64,000 nucleotides of DNA from Guadua angustifolia (lineage: Eukaryota > Streptophyta > Magnoliopsida > Poales > Poaceae): the NCBI GenBank assembly GCA_036346375.1, contig CM070518.1, forward strand, positions 1,302,001 through 1,366,000, read 5' to 3'. Under the pieces are notes generated by a model that saw only the letters and a program-made list of their open reading frames with translations, had not been told where the DNA came from and did not search any database. Within the stretch, counting starts at the first letter, position 1. Each line of letters begins with the position of its first letter. Below are positions 22,233-33,726 of the stretch, in pieces. The position numbers and the translations under genes are program-made.

Positions 22233-22546
22233 GGGAACATATCATCTGTCGGAGAGTTGGTGAAACCACGGTGCAACCCAACTAGAAAAAGTTTCAAAAA
22301 TTTTGAAAAAATCATAGATGTACATCTCAGCTTACCCCATCTACATATAAAATTTCATGATCAAATTCGTCCTGTGCTAGAAGTTACAAAAAGACAAAGT
22401 TGATCATGAGCGATGTATTCTTGTTCATGATCAAGTTTGTCTTTTTTATTACTCTAGCACAGGACAAATTTGATCATTCAGAATTTTTTAAACTTTTTCT
22501 AGTTGCAGACCCTTTTCATATATTTCTGATTGCATAGATATTTTTC
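22233..22546. mobile_element. Mutator-type long-TIR foldback MITE, copy 2
   Basis: Starts GGGAACATATC and ends GATATTTTTC, and is flanked by a perfect 9-bp duplication ctaaatatt (22224-22232 and 22547-22555). It shares the arm phrase AGAAAAAGTTTCAAAAATTT and the tgaaaccacggtgcaaccca region with copy 1. Its centre contains a second nested inverted repeat (AAAAAGACAAAGTTGATCA / TGATCAAGTTTGTCTTTTT) that is shortened in copy 1. Confidence 0.85.
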
Positions 22547-22764
22547 CTAAATATTTCCCTTTTTTTGTGGGCCATGTGCTGATGAATTGACCAACATAAT
22601 TATATGGTATAGAGTTTACATTCTTTTTACTACTGTTCGCTTTGTGTAATCATTTCTGTACTTTACTTGGTTTCTTGATTTCTTATTCGGCTCGTTACCT
22701 GAATTTAATTGATAAAGGAAAAGAATTTCATATGTTAACACGTTTCAGTTATAATGTCTAATGG

Positions 22765-22856
22765 TCTAATGGACCACATGCAATGTAAGGCCCAATATGG
22801 AGGGGATGAGTCTAATGGACCACATGCAATGTAAGGCCCAATATGGAGGGGATGAG
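22765..22856. repeat. Tandem duplication, two 46-bp units
   Basis: The unit starting TCTAATGGACCACATGCAAT occurs at 22765 and again at 22811 with essentially no differences, ending GGGGATGAGT each time. A third partial phrase (gtctaatgg) precedes it. It lies 38 bases left of the E1 5' LTR. Confidence 0.9.
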
Positions 22857-22894
22857 TCCCTACTATAATTTGGTCTTTCATATTATTTAGATAT

Positions 22895-23132
22895 TGTTGT
22901 GAGATAAGGAAACCTAAACCAAATACGGTTAGGACTCTATCTCTTTCTAATGTGGTCGAATCCGAACTCTCTCTCTCACCGCTATATATATCGGGTGCCC
23001 CCTCATTGTAAACGATTGAATCAATAAAAGCGAGAGAGAATTCCACCCATACATTGTGCCTATTGTTCTTACTCTCGTGTTTGCATCTACATCCGTTGAT
23101 TGATCGTTGGCGCTCGACGACGTTTTACAACA
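22895..23132 (+). repeat. E1 5' LTR
   Basis: 238 bp, TGTTGTGAGATAAGG...TTTTACAACA. A TATATATAT box at about 22983 and AATAAA at about 23024 give a plausible U3-R-U5 order. It closely matches the 3' copy at 62281, with about 20 differences. The next bases, CGTTATCAGCATGAGTC, take the place of the primer-binding site as in many plant copia elements. Confidence 0.9.
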
Positions 23133-25293
23133 CGTTATCAGCATGAGTCTCTACTGCAAGGAGGAAGATCGTCGACTTCAACGAACGATTTACTACCGGC
23201 AATTGATCGCCCGATCCGATCTGCAAACAACTCGTCATCACGCCGGCATCTACTCGGATTGCCGAAAAAGTCCTACGCGACTCTATCCTACGCGATAATC
23301 TACGCAGGCCGAACACAAGGTATTAAATCGGACTGAACTATCGATCCTGCAGATCACCGTTTTTACTGTTCATACATAAATAATCTACTGTTCATCATCA
23401 ATGAAAAAAAGAAGAAATTTCATCTGGTCCTGTCAATCGCGTCCGTGTGCATCCCGACGGCAGCGCCTGAGCTCACCGCCGTGACAGCCCGAAGCGCCTC
23501 GGCTCCACCGCTGGCTGCCTTTGCCTCGTCGCCAAACGCTGCGCCCGAAGCGCCTCAGCCCACCACCGGTCGCCTCGGCTCCGCCGTCAGACGCCGTGCC
23601 TGAAGCACGAGCGCCGGCGATGGATTTTGAGCCTTACGCCCGAAGCGCCTAGCCCCAGCTCCTTCGCCCAAAGTGAGCGCCCGCCGCATCTGCTCGGCAG
23701 CCTGGGCTCCGCCGTTGGCCACCTCGGCTCTGTCGCCGGGTTTCTATGCCCGAAGCACGGTGACGCTTGTGACGTCGTTCAACGCCCGAAGCCGCGTCTG
23801 TGCTCGTCTCCGCATCCGCCGTTACTGGTCGCGCCCAAAGCACTCTCCCTGCCGTTCGCCGGTGTTGGTGGAGCCCACCACTCCACAGCCGCCGCCCTTT
23901 CATGCATTGCCATGGTTTCACGGCCGATTGGTCTCGTGCCCGTCGCACCTGACGCGCATATCCTAGTGCCCGCCACCACGACATGTGGCCCGTAGCCATA
24001 TTGGCGTCGCCTGTGGTCGCCCGCCGTTGCCGAAATAAGGCCCGTAGCCGCGTCGGTCGCTCGCCATCCCGGCAATGCCAAGCGCACCCGTTCCGGCTTT
24101 GAAAGCCATGCAATGTGCCGCCTCGGCCTCTTCGCGCCAACCGTGGGAGCCCGCACGCCAGCCATCGTGCGCCACCTCAGTCTCTGTCGCACCCGTTGTG
24201 CTTGTGACCTCCTGGCTAGGCCGCCTCTCACGCCACCACCATCGTGGCCAGCAGCCGCCACGCCGTTGCCTAGAGGTCCACTGTCGCGTTGTTGCCCCTT
24301 GCCGGCCTGTGGACGCTCGATCATCTCGTTGCCTATGGTGGCGCTGCTCCGCATCATGTGCCCGCTCCCATGGTGCCTCAGAGTTTTGCGCGTGTCGATG
24401 AGCAGGCGGTGGCCCAGGTGCCCTGCGGTTCAGTTGGTGTGGTCGGTGTGGCGGCTAGGGTTGGGAACCCTAGCCACCGCCCCTTTTTCTAGGCCGCGCG
24501 CCACAAATGTGCCGTAAGGCCCAATGGCCAAATGGCCTGATTGACTTGAAGTTTTCTGGAAGAAAAGAAAAATAAAAACCAAAATTGGTTATAAATTCTA
24601 GAAATTTTAATTTCTAGTCATATGGGCTTTCAAAATTTGGAAAAATTGTGATTTATCCCACTTTGAAAAATTTATGATCTGGGTTTATTTTCTAGTTTTA
24701 TGCCATGTTTATATGTGCTGTAATTTATTTTTCTATTATTTAAGTAATTCTGAAAATTTCTTAGTAATTAACAGAAAATGATAGAAAATTATGGAAATAA
24801 TCGAGCTATCAAAGCAGTTTTGGGCTTAAGGTCATAAGTGGTTGGGTTTTTTGATTTCTGTTTTAAAGAAACGGATACATGACAATTGGTGTTTAAGGAA
24901 AACACACATGAGGCTAGGTTTCTTAATTGGCGCCCGAAATCGGGAAGTGCTCGCTCCCTCATGTGAGCCCTTTGGGCGGGTTGACCTGGCCAAGAGTTAT
25001 GTTGACGGAGGCATTCATTACATGATTTCATACCCAACCAATAAGAGCCACATAAGATGTAATTAGCATCATGCAAGGATTATTTCACGTTGAAATTTAC
25101 CCCTCTGTTAATTAGTAATTCTAGAAATTGCTTAATAATTAGCTGAAAATTACAAAAATGCTAGAAAAATCCTGAAAAATCTATGATAATTATCTACTGA
25201 ATAGATATAGACTAGACTTTACTGATTCAATGATAAGCACGCAAAACAATATTTTACTTGAAGTAAAATCCCTATTTTGTTTGCATATAGGAT
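23133..25293 (+). other. E1 leader with a GC-rich repetitive block
   Basis: The leader is over 2 kb, unusually long for a copia element. From about 23450 to 24500 it is GC-rich and built from recurring GCCCGAAGCGCCTCGGCTCC-type phrases. It ends with a perfect hairpin, ggctagggtt / aaccctagcc (24453-24475). Large open frames exist on both strands here (for example 192 codons on the minus strand), but they follow base composition and show no domain. The rest, 24540-25290, is AT-rich. Confidence 0.55.
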
Positions 25294-25458
25294 ATGTCTG
25301 ACATCGCAAAGAAAGAATTTGCTGAGCTTGCCCTGAATGGCAGCAACACTTGGGCAATGAATACCAAGATTAACTTGACAGCCCGATCCCTTGGAGCCAC
25401 ATTTCCCAACTTGAAGCTGGTGCTCCTGCTCTCCCTAAGGCACCAAGGAGGAGGATGA
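25294..25458 (+). pseudogene. E1 gag N-terminal fragment
   Basis: A 54-codon frame begins ATG at 25294 (MSDIAKKEFAELALNGSN...W). It resembles the start of copia gag proteins, which open M-S-x-[IL]-x-K-x-E-F-x2-L-x[IL]-x-G-x-N-Y. It stops at 25456-25458. The remainder of gag, including the zinc knuckle, is absent: the next coding block is protease, about 380 bases later. Gag forms the particle that packages element RNA, so this copy would need it supplied in trans. Confidence 0.6.
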
Positions 25459-25840
25459 TTTCGTTAGGGATGAGCTAAAAGTATTCCAGAAGAATAAAGA
25501 AAGGTCCTAGGAGGACGATATAAATGATTTATATGAAGACATAGAGTAGTCTCCTAGTTTTTCCTTTTGAGTCGATGCCGTATTATCCTTTAGAGTCTCC
25601 TTAAGAGCCTCGTTTATTAGTTTAGTCTTTGTGTTCCTGAATAAACAATGGTCTACGCTCCTGTTGAGCGATTATCAGTTAAATTTAATAAAGTTTGATT
25701 TTCCTAGGATATTAATTTAATTATGCTATGTTTGTTCTATATTATTTGTTTCCAATGCAACAAATGTTTGATTAATTTTATTTGTTTAATATAGAACTCC
25801 ATGAATAATCCGATCTTGGGAGGAGGAAATCATCTTGTGA
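25459..25840 (+). other. E1 decayed gag/protease spacer
   Basis: AT-rich, with stops in all frames; probably the remains of a deleted gag region. Nothing else seen. Confidence 0.5.
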
Positions 25841-26168
25841 GACAATTGCACCACAAATACGATTCTTAGGGAAACTAAATATTTTCAGACATTGATTAAG
25901 AAAACTGGAAATATTATGACCATCGCCGAAAGCGATGCTCTTATTGTTGGCACTGGAAGAGCCATCATAGTTCTCCCGATGGACACTCGTATAATTATAG
26001 AGAATGCCCTATTATACCCTGAGTCCAGTCGTACTCTTTTGAGTTTCAAAGACATCCATCTAAATGGTTTCCATATAGAGACTGAAAATGAGGATGGTAA
26101 TGAATACCTACTCATGACCAAGTTTAACGGATGTAATAAACGTGTGGTTGAAAAACTTCCTTCCTTCT
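25841..26168 (+). pseudogene. E1 protease and pre-integrase segment, cut by E2
   Basis: The frame opens at 25841 with D-N-C-T-T-N-T-I-L, in the place of the copia protease active site (normally D-S-[AG]-x-T-x-H). The catalytic Asp is kept but the next residues differ. LIVGTGRAIIVLPM and ALLYPESSRTLLSFKDI follow, typical of copia protease to pre-integrase sequence. The frame runs without a stop into the E2 insertion at 26168 and resumes at 47346 in the same phase, which shows exactly where E2 entered. Confidence 0.8.
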
Positions 26169-27631
26169 TGTGAGATCATGTGATGAAAAATTGGTTGAAT
26201 GGTGAAATTGGCATTGTAAAGTGACTTTGATTATAGCATGTGTGGTACTTGTGCATGTGCCATGTTGAGATAATTATTATGCTGGTGATAGCATGATGGA
26301 TTCTGCTTGATGTGATGCACTCGTGTGAGTGGTTGCATGGATTGACTTTGAGTCAAGTCGTGGACTTGTGCTCGTGCTGCAGTTTCGTGTTTATTCATGT
26401 GCAGGTGTTGCTCGAGGCGACGTGGTCGATGACGGGACCGAAACTAGGTTCATGGAGGCGAGGTTCGGGACTAGGTTCAAGAAAGAATCGAGGTCTTGGT
26501 GGTCAAGGATGTCATGCGGGGACGTTAGGGCTAGAAGAACATGCACATGGAGGTGGTTAGTCACGTAATTACGGTGGGGTTTGTACATACGTGCAAGAGT
26601 TGTTTGTGGCCACGTTGGGCCAAGTTGAGATGTATCTGAGACTCTTTCCATGTTGGAAGTGGAGTTGTATTCTATCTCGTTAGGATTGCTCTGTATAAAT
26701 AAGGGAGGTGTCCCTGTTTATTCTGGAGCAAGATTTTAGGGTTTGTACTCTTGTGTTGGAGTACTTTAGACAATGAAATAAAAAACAATCTTCTAGAGAG
26801 CTACTTCTTGCGGCCGTGATTTGCTCTTGGCTTCGACATAGTTGATCGATCGCTTGAAGTTTTGTTCATCACAGCAGTTACGAAGTTCATCACGGAGTTC
26901 GGTTCTTTGCAAAGGTATCATTTTGCAAAGGTAATATCTTTTGATCCGTAGATCCGATCGGATTGATTCTTATTGGATTTGATTCATAATTGAATCTAGT
27001 TTCTACAGTTAAAATTTCACATCAATCCAACGGTTAGATCTTCTATAATTTGTGGTCGTCCAGATTGATGTCCTGCTCGCCCGACTGTTCGCGTGGTCGC
27101 CCGGATTCAGTCATCTTGCGAAGGGTATAACTTTAGATCTGTAGATCCGATTGACCTGATTCTTTTTGTGTTAGCTGCAAAATTGAGTCTAGTTTCTCCA
27201 GTTAAAATTTTACATCAATCCAATGGTTGGATCTCCAGGAATTTTAGTTTTTCTAAACTAGTTGCCTGATTGATAACGTGGTCGCCCAACCTGCTCGCCC
27301 AAGTGCTTTTCTGGTCGCACAAGTGCCCTACCTGCTCGCCCAAGTGTCCTAATGGTCGTCCAGGTGCCCAACCTGCTTGCCCAAGTGTTTTTCTGGTCGC
27401 CCAAGTGCCCTACCTGCTCGCCCAAGTGTCCTACTGGTTGCCCAGGTGCCCAAACTGGTCGCCCAAGTGCTCTACTGGTCGTCCAAACTTCTAATCTGGT
27501 CTCCCAACTTCGTGAATCGGTCTTCAAGAAATTTGAGTTTGAATTGAGGTGTTTCAAAAAGTTTAAGAATAAGATTTTAGCTTCCGCGCAATCATTCACC
27601 CCCCCTCTGATTGACGCCATCCGATCCTACA
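26169..27631 (+). repeat. E2 5' LTR
   Basis: 1,463 bp, TGTGAGATCATG...GATCCTACA. The promoter TATAAATAA at about 26694 and a poly(A)-like AATGAAATAAAAAA at about 26773 are visible. The 3' half holds an 82-bp higher-order tandem repeat at 27285-27500. Confidence 0.92.
27285..27500 (+). repeat. E2 LTR minisatellite, 82-bp higher-order period
   Basis: Short units of the form CTGGTCGCCCAAGTGCCC / CTGCTCGCCCAAGTG alternate every 18 to 22 bases. The larger unit, beginning CCCAACCTGCT, starts at 27285, 27367 and 27449, exactly 82 bp apart. The 3' LTR carries a more eroded version at about 46990-47210. Confidence 0.88.
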
Positions 27632-27633
27632 AG

Positions 27634-27645
27634 TGGTATCAGAGC
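27634..27645 (+). promoter_or_regulatory. E2 primer-binding site
   Basis: TGGTATCAGAGC lies two bases after the LTR. It is the standard complement to the 3' end of initiator methionine tRNA used by plant copia elements. Confidence 0.9.
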
Positions 27646-27656
27646 AAGGTTGAGGT

Positions 27657-29594
27657 ATGGCATCAGATAAGTATGTTAATCGTCCTCTTATGCTTAATTA
27701 TTCAAAATTTTCTTCTTTGGAAAAGTCGCATGCAATCCTATATTGAAGCTCAAGGTAATGATGTTTTCTTAAAGTCTCTCTGTATATGATGTTCCTGATA
27801 TAGTCACTAATGATAATAAAGCAGACGTTGATTTAAATGCTAAAGCTAAAAACTTGTTTTTTCAAGGAATCTCTGAAAAAGAATTTGATCGTGTTTCTCA
27901 TTTACGTTCTACACATTCAGTTTGGAAGACATTATGTGACTATCATGAAGGTTCAACTAAGATTAAGAAAGTCGCAAAAATATTTACCAAAAGGACTTTT
28001 CGATTTTGTTATGAGACCGGTGAATCAATTGATGATCTTTACTCTCGATTTGAGAAAATCTTGTGCAATTTGCGTGGTGTTGGAGTTAACAATCGATGAG
28101 AGAATGCTAGTAAGATTTTGAGATCTCGACTCTGAATGGCGCATGGTTATTCTGCAATCAATCAAGCAGTTGATTTGGATCGTTGACCATGGATGATTTG
28201 TATTCTAGGTTGAAAACTTATGAGATGGATTCTTTATCACCTAGAGTGATAAAACCTCTACACATGCACTTGTTGCTAACTTGACCGTCTTACGGATTAC
28301 CATCTTACATCTCCTTATGCGCATTAGCTTCTTTTTGGATGAGCAGTTTGAGATGCTCACTGAAGATCTTGTGCTCATTTCTTCACACGCTTTTAAAGCA
28401 CTCAACAATGTGAGGATGAGAAGGCGTGGAGGCACTACTTCAGGGCCTTTCAATTGCTTTGAGTGTGGTCTTCCCGGGCATATCAAAGCAAATTGTCCCA
28501 AGTTAAAAAAGAATGAAGAAAGAGAACCAGCACAACGCAGCTCAAGACGTACTACTCCTAGGCGTTCCAATTTTCAAAAAGTCGCTAAGAAAGTCTTAGC
28601 TGTCTTGGAGGAGTGTGATCTTAGTGATGTAGACTTTGAGAGTGACAATGAGCCACGGGACAAAAAGGGAGATACTGATGATGACTTCACTAGCATGTGC
28701 TTTATGGCTAAAAGGGATAGTGTGATGATTACGATTTTGATGAGGTAGGACCTTCTTATGATGAACTTGAGTATGCTATGGTTAAATTAGCTTCGAACTT
28801 AAAAAATCTAAGAAGGCTCTTAAAGAAAAAGATCTAGAAATTGATAGTTCTAATTCGAAATTGCAAGGCTTAGATCTTTGATTCACGATGATGATGCTTG
28901 TAAGTCATGTGACTTAATTCACAATGAGCTTGTTTCACTTAGAAAAGAACATGCTTCTCTGTTAAAGCAAGATAGGAAAATGAGAAACAAATGAAAAATG
29001 CTAGTTTGTTCAACCATTGATCGCATGATTAAACTTCTTGTTCAAAATGCTCCATCTTTGGAATTGAAGTTGCATGATGCAAATGCTAGAGTTTCTCAAA
29101 TGACAGATGCCTTGCTCACTCATGAAGTTCTTTCTTGCTCAAATTGTTGAAAACAGAAAGGAATAGTGGACATTCCCTATAACAATTGTTTAACCCTGTC
29201 TAGAAAGGTTGATTACTTGGAAAAATCGTTAGAACGTTTCACTAAAGGAAAGAAAAACCTAAACATGATTTTGGATCAATCAAAAGTCAGCACTCATAAC
29301 AAAGGTTTAGGTTTTGATTCTTATGCTCATCATAAAACACATGTTCCCACTGTTGTCAAAGTTCTTGAAAGTGGAAAGTTTGAAATTGCAAATGAGCCTA
29401 AGAAAATTGTCTTTAAATCTGCTGGAATTTTATCTTCTACTGTGATGAATGCAAATGTTGCTTCTACTTCTAAAGTTAAGCATTACATTAAATACACTTG
29501 CACTCATTGTGGTAGAGATGGACATCTAGTAGATTTTTGCTTTAAACTAGCCAAACAACGAAGCAAGAAAAAGCTAAGGCTAGGTCTAATTTAG
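27657..29594 (+). pseudogene. E2 gag, frameshifted
   Basis: ATG at 27657 opens MASDKYVNRPLMLNYSKFSS, like SIRE-type gag (M-A-S-...-R-P-x-M-L-N-Y-x-x-F). The middle part (27854-28099, FLIKxx then TKRTFRFCYETGESIDDLYS) belongs to the gag helical domain. CFECGLPGHIKANC (about 28457-28500) is a perfect CCHC knuckle, followed by an acidic stretch. A second knuckle CTHCGRDGHLVDFC lies at about 29500-29541. At least four frame changes and several stops separate these blocks. Gag packages the RNA; this copy could not make it. Confidence 0.85.
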
Positions 29595-29759
29595 ACGAGC
29601 ACGCTTTACTCCTCATTATGTGCCTAAGGTGATCACGAACACCTTTTGTTGCAAGAAACACGAGAAAGAGCAAAGCGAGTTTGTATACAAGTATACTCGT
29701 CTTTGTGCCTACTCGTCGTGTGTCTCGATCTTTGGATTCCTAAATGTCTTCTATCTAAC

Positions 29760-32700
29760 TTGATCTTGGGATATCGACATTCTCTTTTGTGTAGACTGTG
29801 GAAGAGAGGAAGGAGAACATATGGTTCATAGATTCTGGATGTTCAAGACATATGACTGGTGATTCAAAATGGTTCTTCACCCTCACACAAAGTTCTGGTG
29901 ATGAGGTCATCACTTTTGGCGACAATTCAAAGGGAAGAATTCTTGGAAGAGGAATTGTGCGAGTCAATGAAAACTTTATTCTCAAGGATGTAGCTTTGGT
30001 AAGCAAGCTCAAATATAATTTGCTCTCAGTTTCTCAGTTGCTTGATGAAGATCTTGAGGTAAGATTTCAGAAAAAATCTTGTCGTATATTAGATGTTTCT
30101 GAAAATCTAGTATGCAACATCACTCGCATTGGTCGCTTGTTTAAAGGTGATTTTTCATGTCCAACATCTGAAATGACATGTCTTGTATCTCATGTTTCAA
30201 AAGATCTAACTTTTTGGCATCGTAGACTTGATCATATTGGTTTTGATCACCTTTCACGCATTAGTAAATCGAATTTGCTCAGAGGTTTGACTGAATTAAA
30301 GTATGACAAATCAAGTAATTTGACTTGCTCTTCCTGTCAACTTGGAAAAATGACTGCACCTAAACATTTTCCTATCTTCTTTGTTATGACTAATGCTTGG
30401 TCGACTTCTACACATGGATCTTGTGGGACCGGCAAGAGTAAAATCTGCGGGAGGTAAGTGGTATGTTCTTGTGATTGTAGATGATTACTCTAGGTACTCT
30501 TGGGTATATTTCATGACTACCAAAAATGAAGCTTTTGAATTGTTTCAAGAGTTTGCATTAAGGTTGCTCAAGGAATTGCCTGAAGCACTTAAAGTAATTA
30601 GGAGTGATAACGGAGGAGAATTTAAGAACAATCTTTTTGCTTCTTTACATTACGAACATGGAATTGAGCATCAATTTTCTTACGCTCGAGTTCCTCAACA
30701 AAATGGTGTTGTTGAGAGGAAAAATCGCACACTAGTTGAGATGGCTAGGACAATGCTTGATGAATATTCTACTCCTAGGAAGTTTTGGGCTGAAGCTATT
30801 TCTATTGCTTGCTACATTTCAAATAGAGTATTTTTGAGAGCAAAGCTTCATAGAACTTCTTATGAACTTGGTTTGGGCGTACTCCTAGCATCTCCCATAT
30901 GTGTGTTTTTGGTTGCAAATGTTTCATTCTCAAACATGGAAATCTTGATAAGTTTGAATCTAGATGCTCGATGGATTGTTTCTTGGTTATGCTCTCCATA
31001 CTCGTGGTTACCGTGTGCTGAATTTAGAAACTAACAAAATTGTTGAGACTTGTGAAGTCACTTTTGATGAGGCTAGTCACGGTACTAGACCGAATTTTCA
31101 GAGACACAAGTTACTTGCAACTCTGAAAGTATCTTCTTGGAAGAAAGTGATGATGAAGATGAAGATGAAAGTGGTAATCAAGTTGGCAACTCGGCTCGAC
31201 CAATTCACCCAGGAAGAAAATCGGCAAGCATCTTGGAAATTCTTCCAAACAAACACACATGGTCTTGGACCTCGGGCATCTTGAAATTTCAGCACCATTG
31301 CATATTCAACGAAGACATCCTCTGAGCAGATGATTGGTGAGTTAAATGTCGTGTGCTTCAAGCAGTACAATACTAATGCCTCATATGCTCATCTTCGCTT
31401 TTGTTGCATCTTTTGAACCCCAAGATGTAAGTCACGCGTTATCGATGAGTCTTGGATTAATGCCATGCATGAGGAACTTGAGAATTTTGAGCGCAATAAG
31501 GTTTGGGTTTTAGTTCCACCTCCTTTAGGTCGGTATATCATTGGAACTAAATGGGTTTTAAGAATAAACAAAGTCAAGATGGGGTTGTTGTTAGAAACAA
31601 AGCTAGATTGGTTGCTCAAGGTTTTACTCAAATTGAAAGACTTGATTTTGATGAAACTTTTGCACTGTTGCTAGACTTGAAGCCATTAGAATTTTGTTGG
31701 CCTTTCTTTGCATCTAAAGGTTTTAGATTGTATCAAATGGACGTCAAAAGTGCTTTTCTAAATGGTTTTATTTACGAAGAAGTTTATGTCAAACAACCTC
31801 TGGATTTGAAAATCCAAATACCTGGACCATGTTTTTAAGTTGTCCAAAGCTTTATATGGTTTAAAACAAGCTCCTCGGGCTTGGTATGATAGGCTTAAAT
31901 CATATTTCTTTGGAAAATGATTTTGAAATGGGTAAAGTTGATAAAACCTTGTTTTCTCTCAAGCATGGCAATGATCATTACTTGTTGATTTATGTGGATG
32001 ATATCATTTTGGTGATACTTCTCATGCTCTTGTTGCCAAGTTTTCGAGACACTATGAGCAGGAATTTGAGATGAGCATGATGGGTGAGCTCACATACTTT
32101 ACGGGTTTACAAGTCAAACAAACAAGGCAAGGTATCTTTATTCACCAAGCGAAGTACACAAAAGATCTCCTTGACGTTTTGAGATGGAAACATGCAAACC
32201 AATTTCCACACCTATTGGCACAACAACTACTTTGGATCCGGATGAAGAAGGAGAACCGGTTAATCAAAAGGAGTATCGAAGCATGATTGGATCGCTTCTT
32301 TATCTCCTTTGCTTCAAGGCGGATATACACTTTGCGGTGTGTTTGTGTGCTCGTTTTCAAGCTTCCCCACGTGTTTCTCATCGACAAGCGGTAAAAGCGA
32401 ATTCTTCGCTATTTACAATCCACTTTAGAGTTTGGCTTATAGTACTCCTCATCATCATGTTTATCACTTAGAGCCTACTCTGATGCTGATTTTGCGGGTT
32501 GTAGAATTAACAGGAAAAGTACCTCTGGAACATGTCATTTTATTGGTACATCTTTAGTAGCTTGGTCATCTAGAAAACAAGTTTTTGTTGCTCTCTCAAC
32601 TGCTGAATCTGAATATGTTGCTGTTGCCGCATGTTGTGCTCAAGTGCTTTAGATGATATCAACTTTAAAGGATTTTGGATTAAACTTAGATAGTGTTCCC

Positions 32701-32942
32701 TTTTCTGTGATAACACTAGTGCTATTAATATTGCTAAAAATCAAGTGCAACATTCTCGAACCAAGCATATTGACATTCGCTATCATTTCCTTCGAGATCA
32801 TGTGGAAAAGGGAGATGTTGTGTTGCATTTTGTTGATTACGAATTGCAAATTGCTGATATTTTCACAAAACCACTTGATGCTTATCGATTTGCCTTTTTG
32901 AGAGGAGAGCTGGGTGTTGTGCATTCCATGAGCTTGTTTTGA
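29760..32942 (+). pseudogene. E2 pol: protease, integrase, reverse transcriptase, RNase H
   Basis: Domains are in Ty1/copia order. The protease motif WFIDSGCSRHMTG is at about 29822-29860. The pre-integrase FWHRRLDHIG is at 30212. The integrase core has VDDYSRYSW, the catalytic-region RSDNGGEF and PQQNGVVERKNR (30476-30730). Reverse transcriptase has DVKSAFLNG (31742) and the intact catalytic LIYVDDI (about 31986). RNase H ends with ADIFTKPL (about 32855), and a TGA is at 32940. Breaks lie near 30460, 30890-30990, 31290-31465, 31840, 32075 and 32490. Each motif is well kept but no single frame spans pol, so the element is dead or relies on others. Confidence 0.9.
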
Positions 32943-33253
32943 GGGGGAGTTTTTTTGCCAAGTCTGTTACTTAATGAGCTTACTTTATCATATTTTTTTA
33001 TATATTATGTAATTGAGCTTATATATGATAATCTAAATTGCTTTACTTGAACTAAAAGTGACATTGCGGAATTCCTTGGTTTGTTGTCTATAGCTAATAC
33101 CTTGTGATATCTTGCTCCTATAGGCTTGATAATGAATCGTCTTAACAAATTTGGGTTATGAAGCATGTGTATTTTCAGCATTACTCTTTCATAGACCATT
33201 TAATCACTTTGCATGTTTACAATAAAAGAAAAGGGAATAAGAAAAAAAAAGGG
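32943..33253 (+). other. E2 3' untranslated region, first part
   Basis: Starts with a GAGGGGGAG purine tract right after the pol stop, then AT-rich sequence up to an A-run and GGG where E3 is inserted. No coding content. Confidence 0.7.
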
Positions 33254-33726
33254 TGTCGAGGGTTGTTACCGACAATAATGAAAAAGGGGGCTAGGCGCTG
33301 GATCCAAACTCGATGGTAGCACAAGACACGGGAATTATACAGGTTCGGGCTCTCACGGTGGAGATAATACCCTAGTCCTGTGCTCTGGGATTATGATTGG
33401 CTAGCTTATTTGCTGATGATCTTGTCTTCTCTTCTTCCGTCCCCTCCCTTTATATAACAGGGCGGAGGCGGTTTACAAAAGAGAGTCCTACTCGGACTCG
33501 AGGTGGAGTTTTATATCTTTACATCTATTCCGATTATGTATTAGTTGTGATTACAATTATCCCCTGCCTAATACGACTCGATTTCCTTAACTAGGATCTG
33601 TCATGATTCTTCACGCCTTGCTCAGCCCAGGCTACCTCCGGCCTTCTGTAGTCGGCCTGGCCTAGTTTCGCCTGGTTGGGCCTTCGCAGGCCTGCCTGTG
33701 GCACCCTGGGGTATACATACCCCACA
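33254..33726 (-). repeat. E3 3' LTR
   Basis: 473 bp. On the minus strand it runs TGTGGGGTATGTATACCCC... to ...CCCTCGACA. The start forms a perfect small hairpin (ggggtat / atacccc). A TATATAAAGG box on the minus strand lies near 33450. The polypurine tract (minus TCGGGGGCTAC) adjoins it at 33727-33737. Confidence 0.92.

Noticed and set aside
24453..24480. Hairpin followed by a short T run, like a bacterial terminator
   Set aside because: The window is plant nuclear DNA; such a hairpin has no terminator role for RNA polymerase II.
23627..24517. Overlapping frames up to 192 codons in the E1 leader
   Set aside because: GC-rich sequence with few stop codons on both strands; no domain and repetitive composition.
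27258..27789. Frames rich in Cys-Pro repeats near the E2 5' LTR end
   Set aside because: Translation of the 82-bp LTR repeat; the real gag start is the ATG at 27657 in a different context.
33569..33579. TAATACGACTC, identical to the start of the T7 promoter (also at 44998-45008)
   Set aside because: Only the first 11 bases match and the rest differs; it lies in both LTR copies of a plant retroelement and is coincidental.
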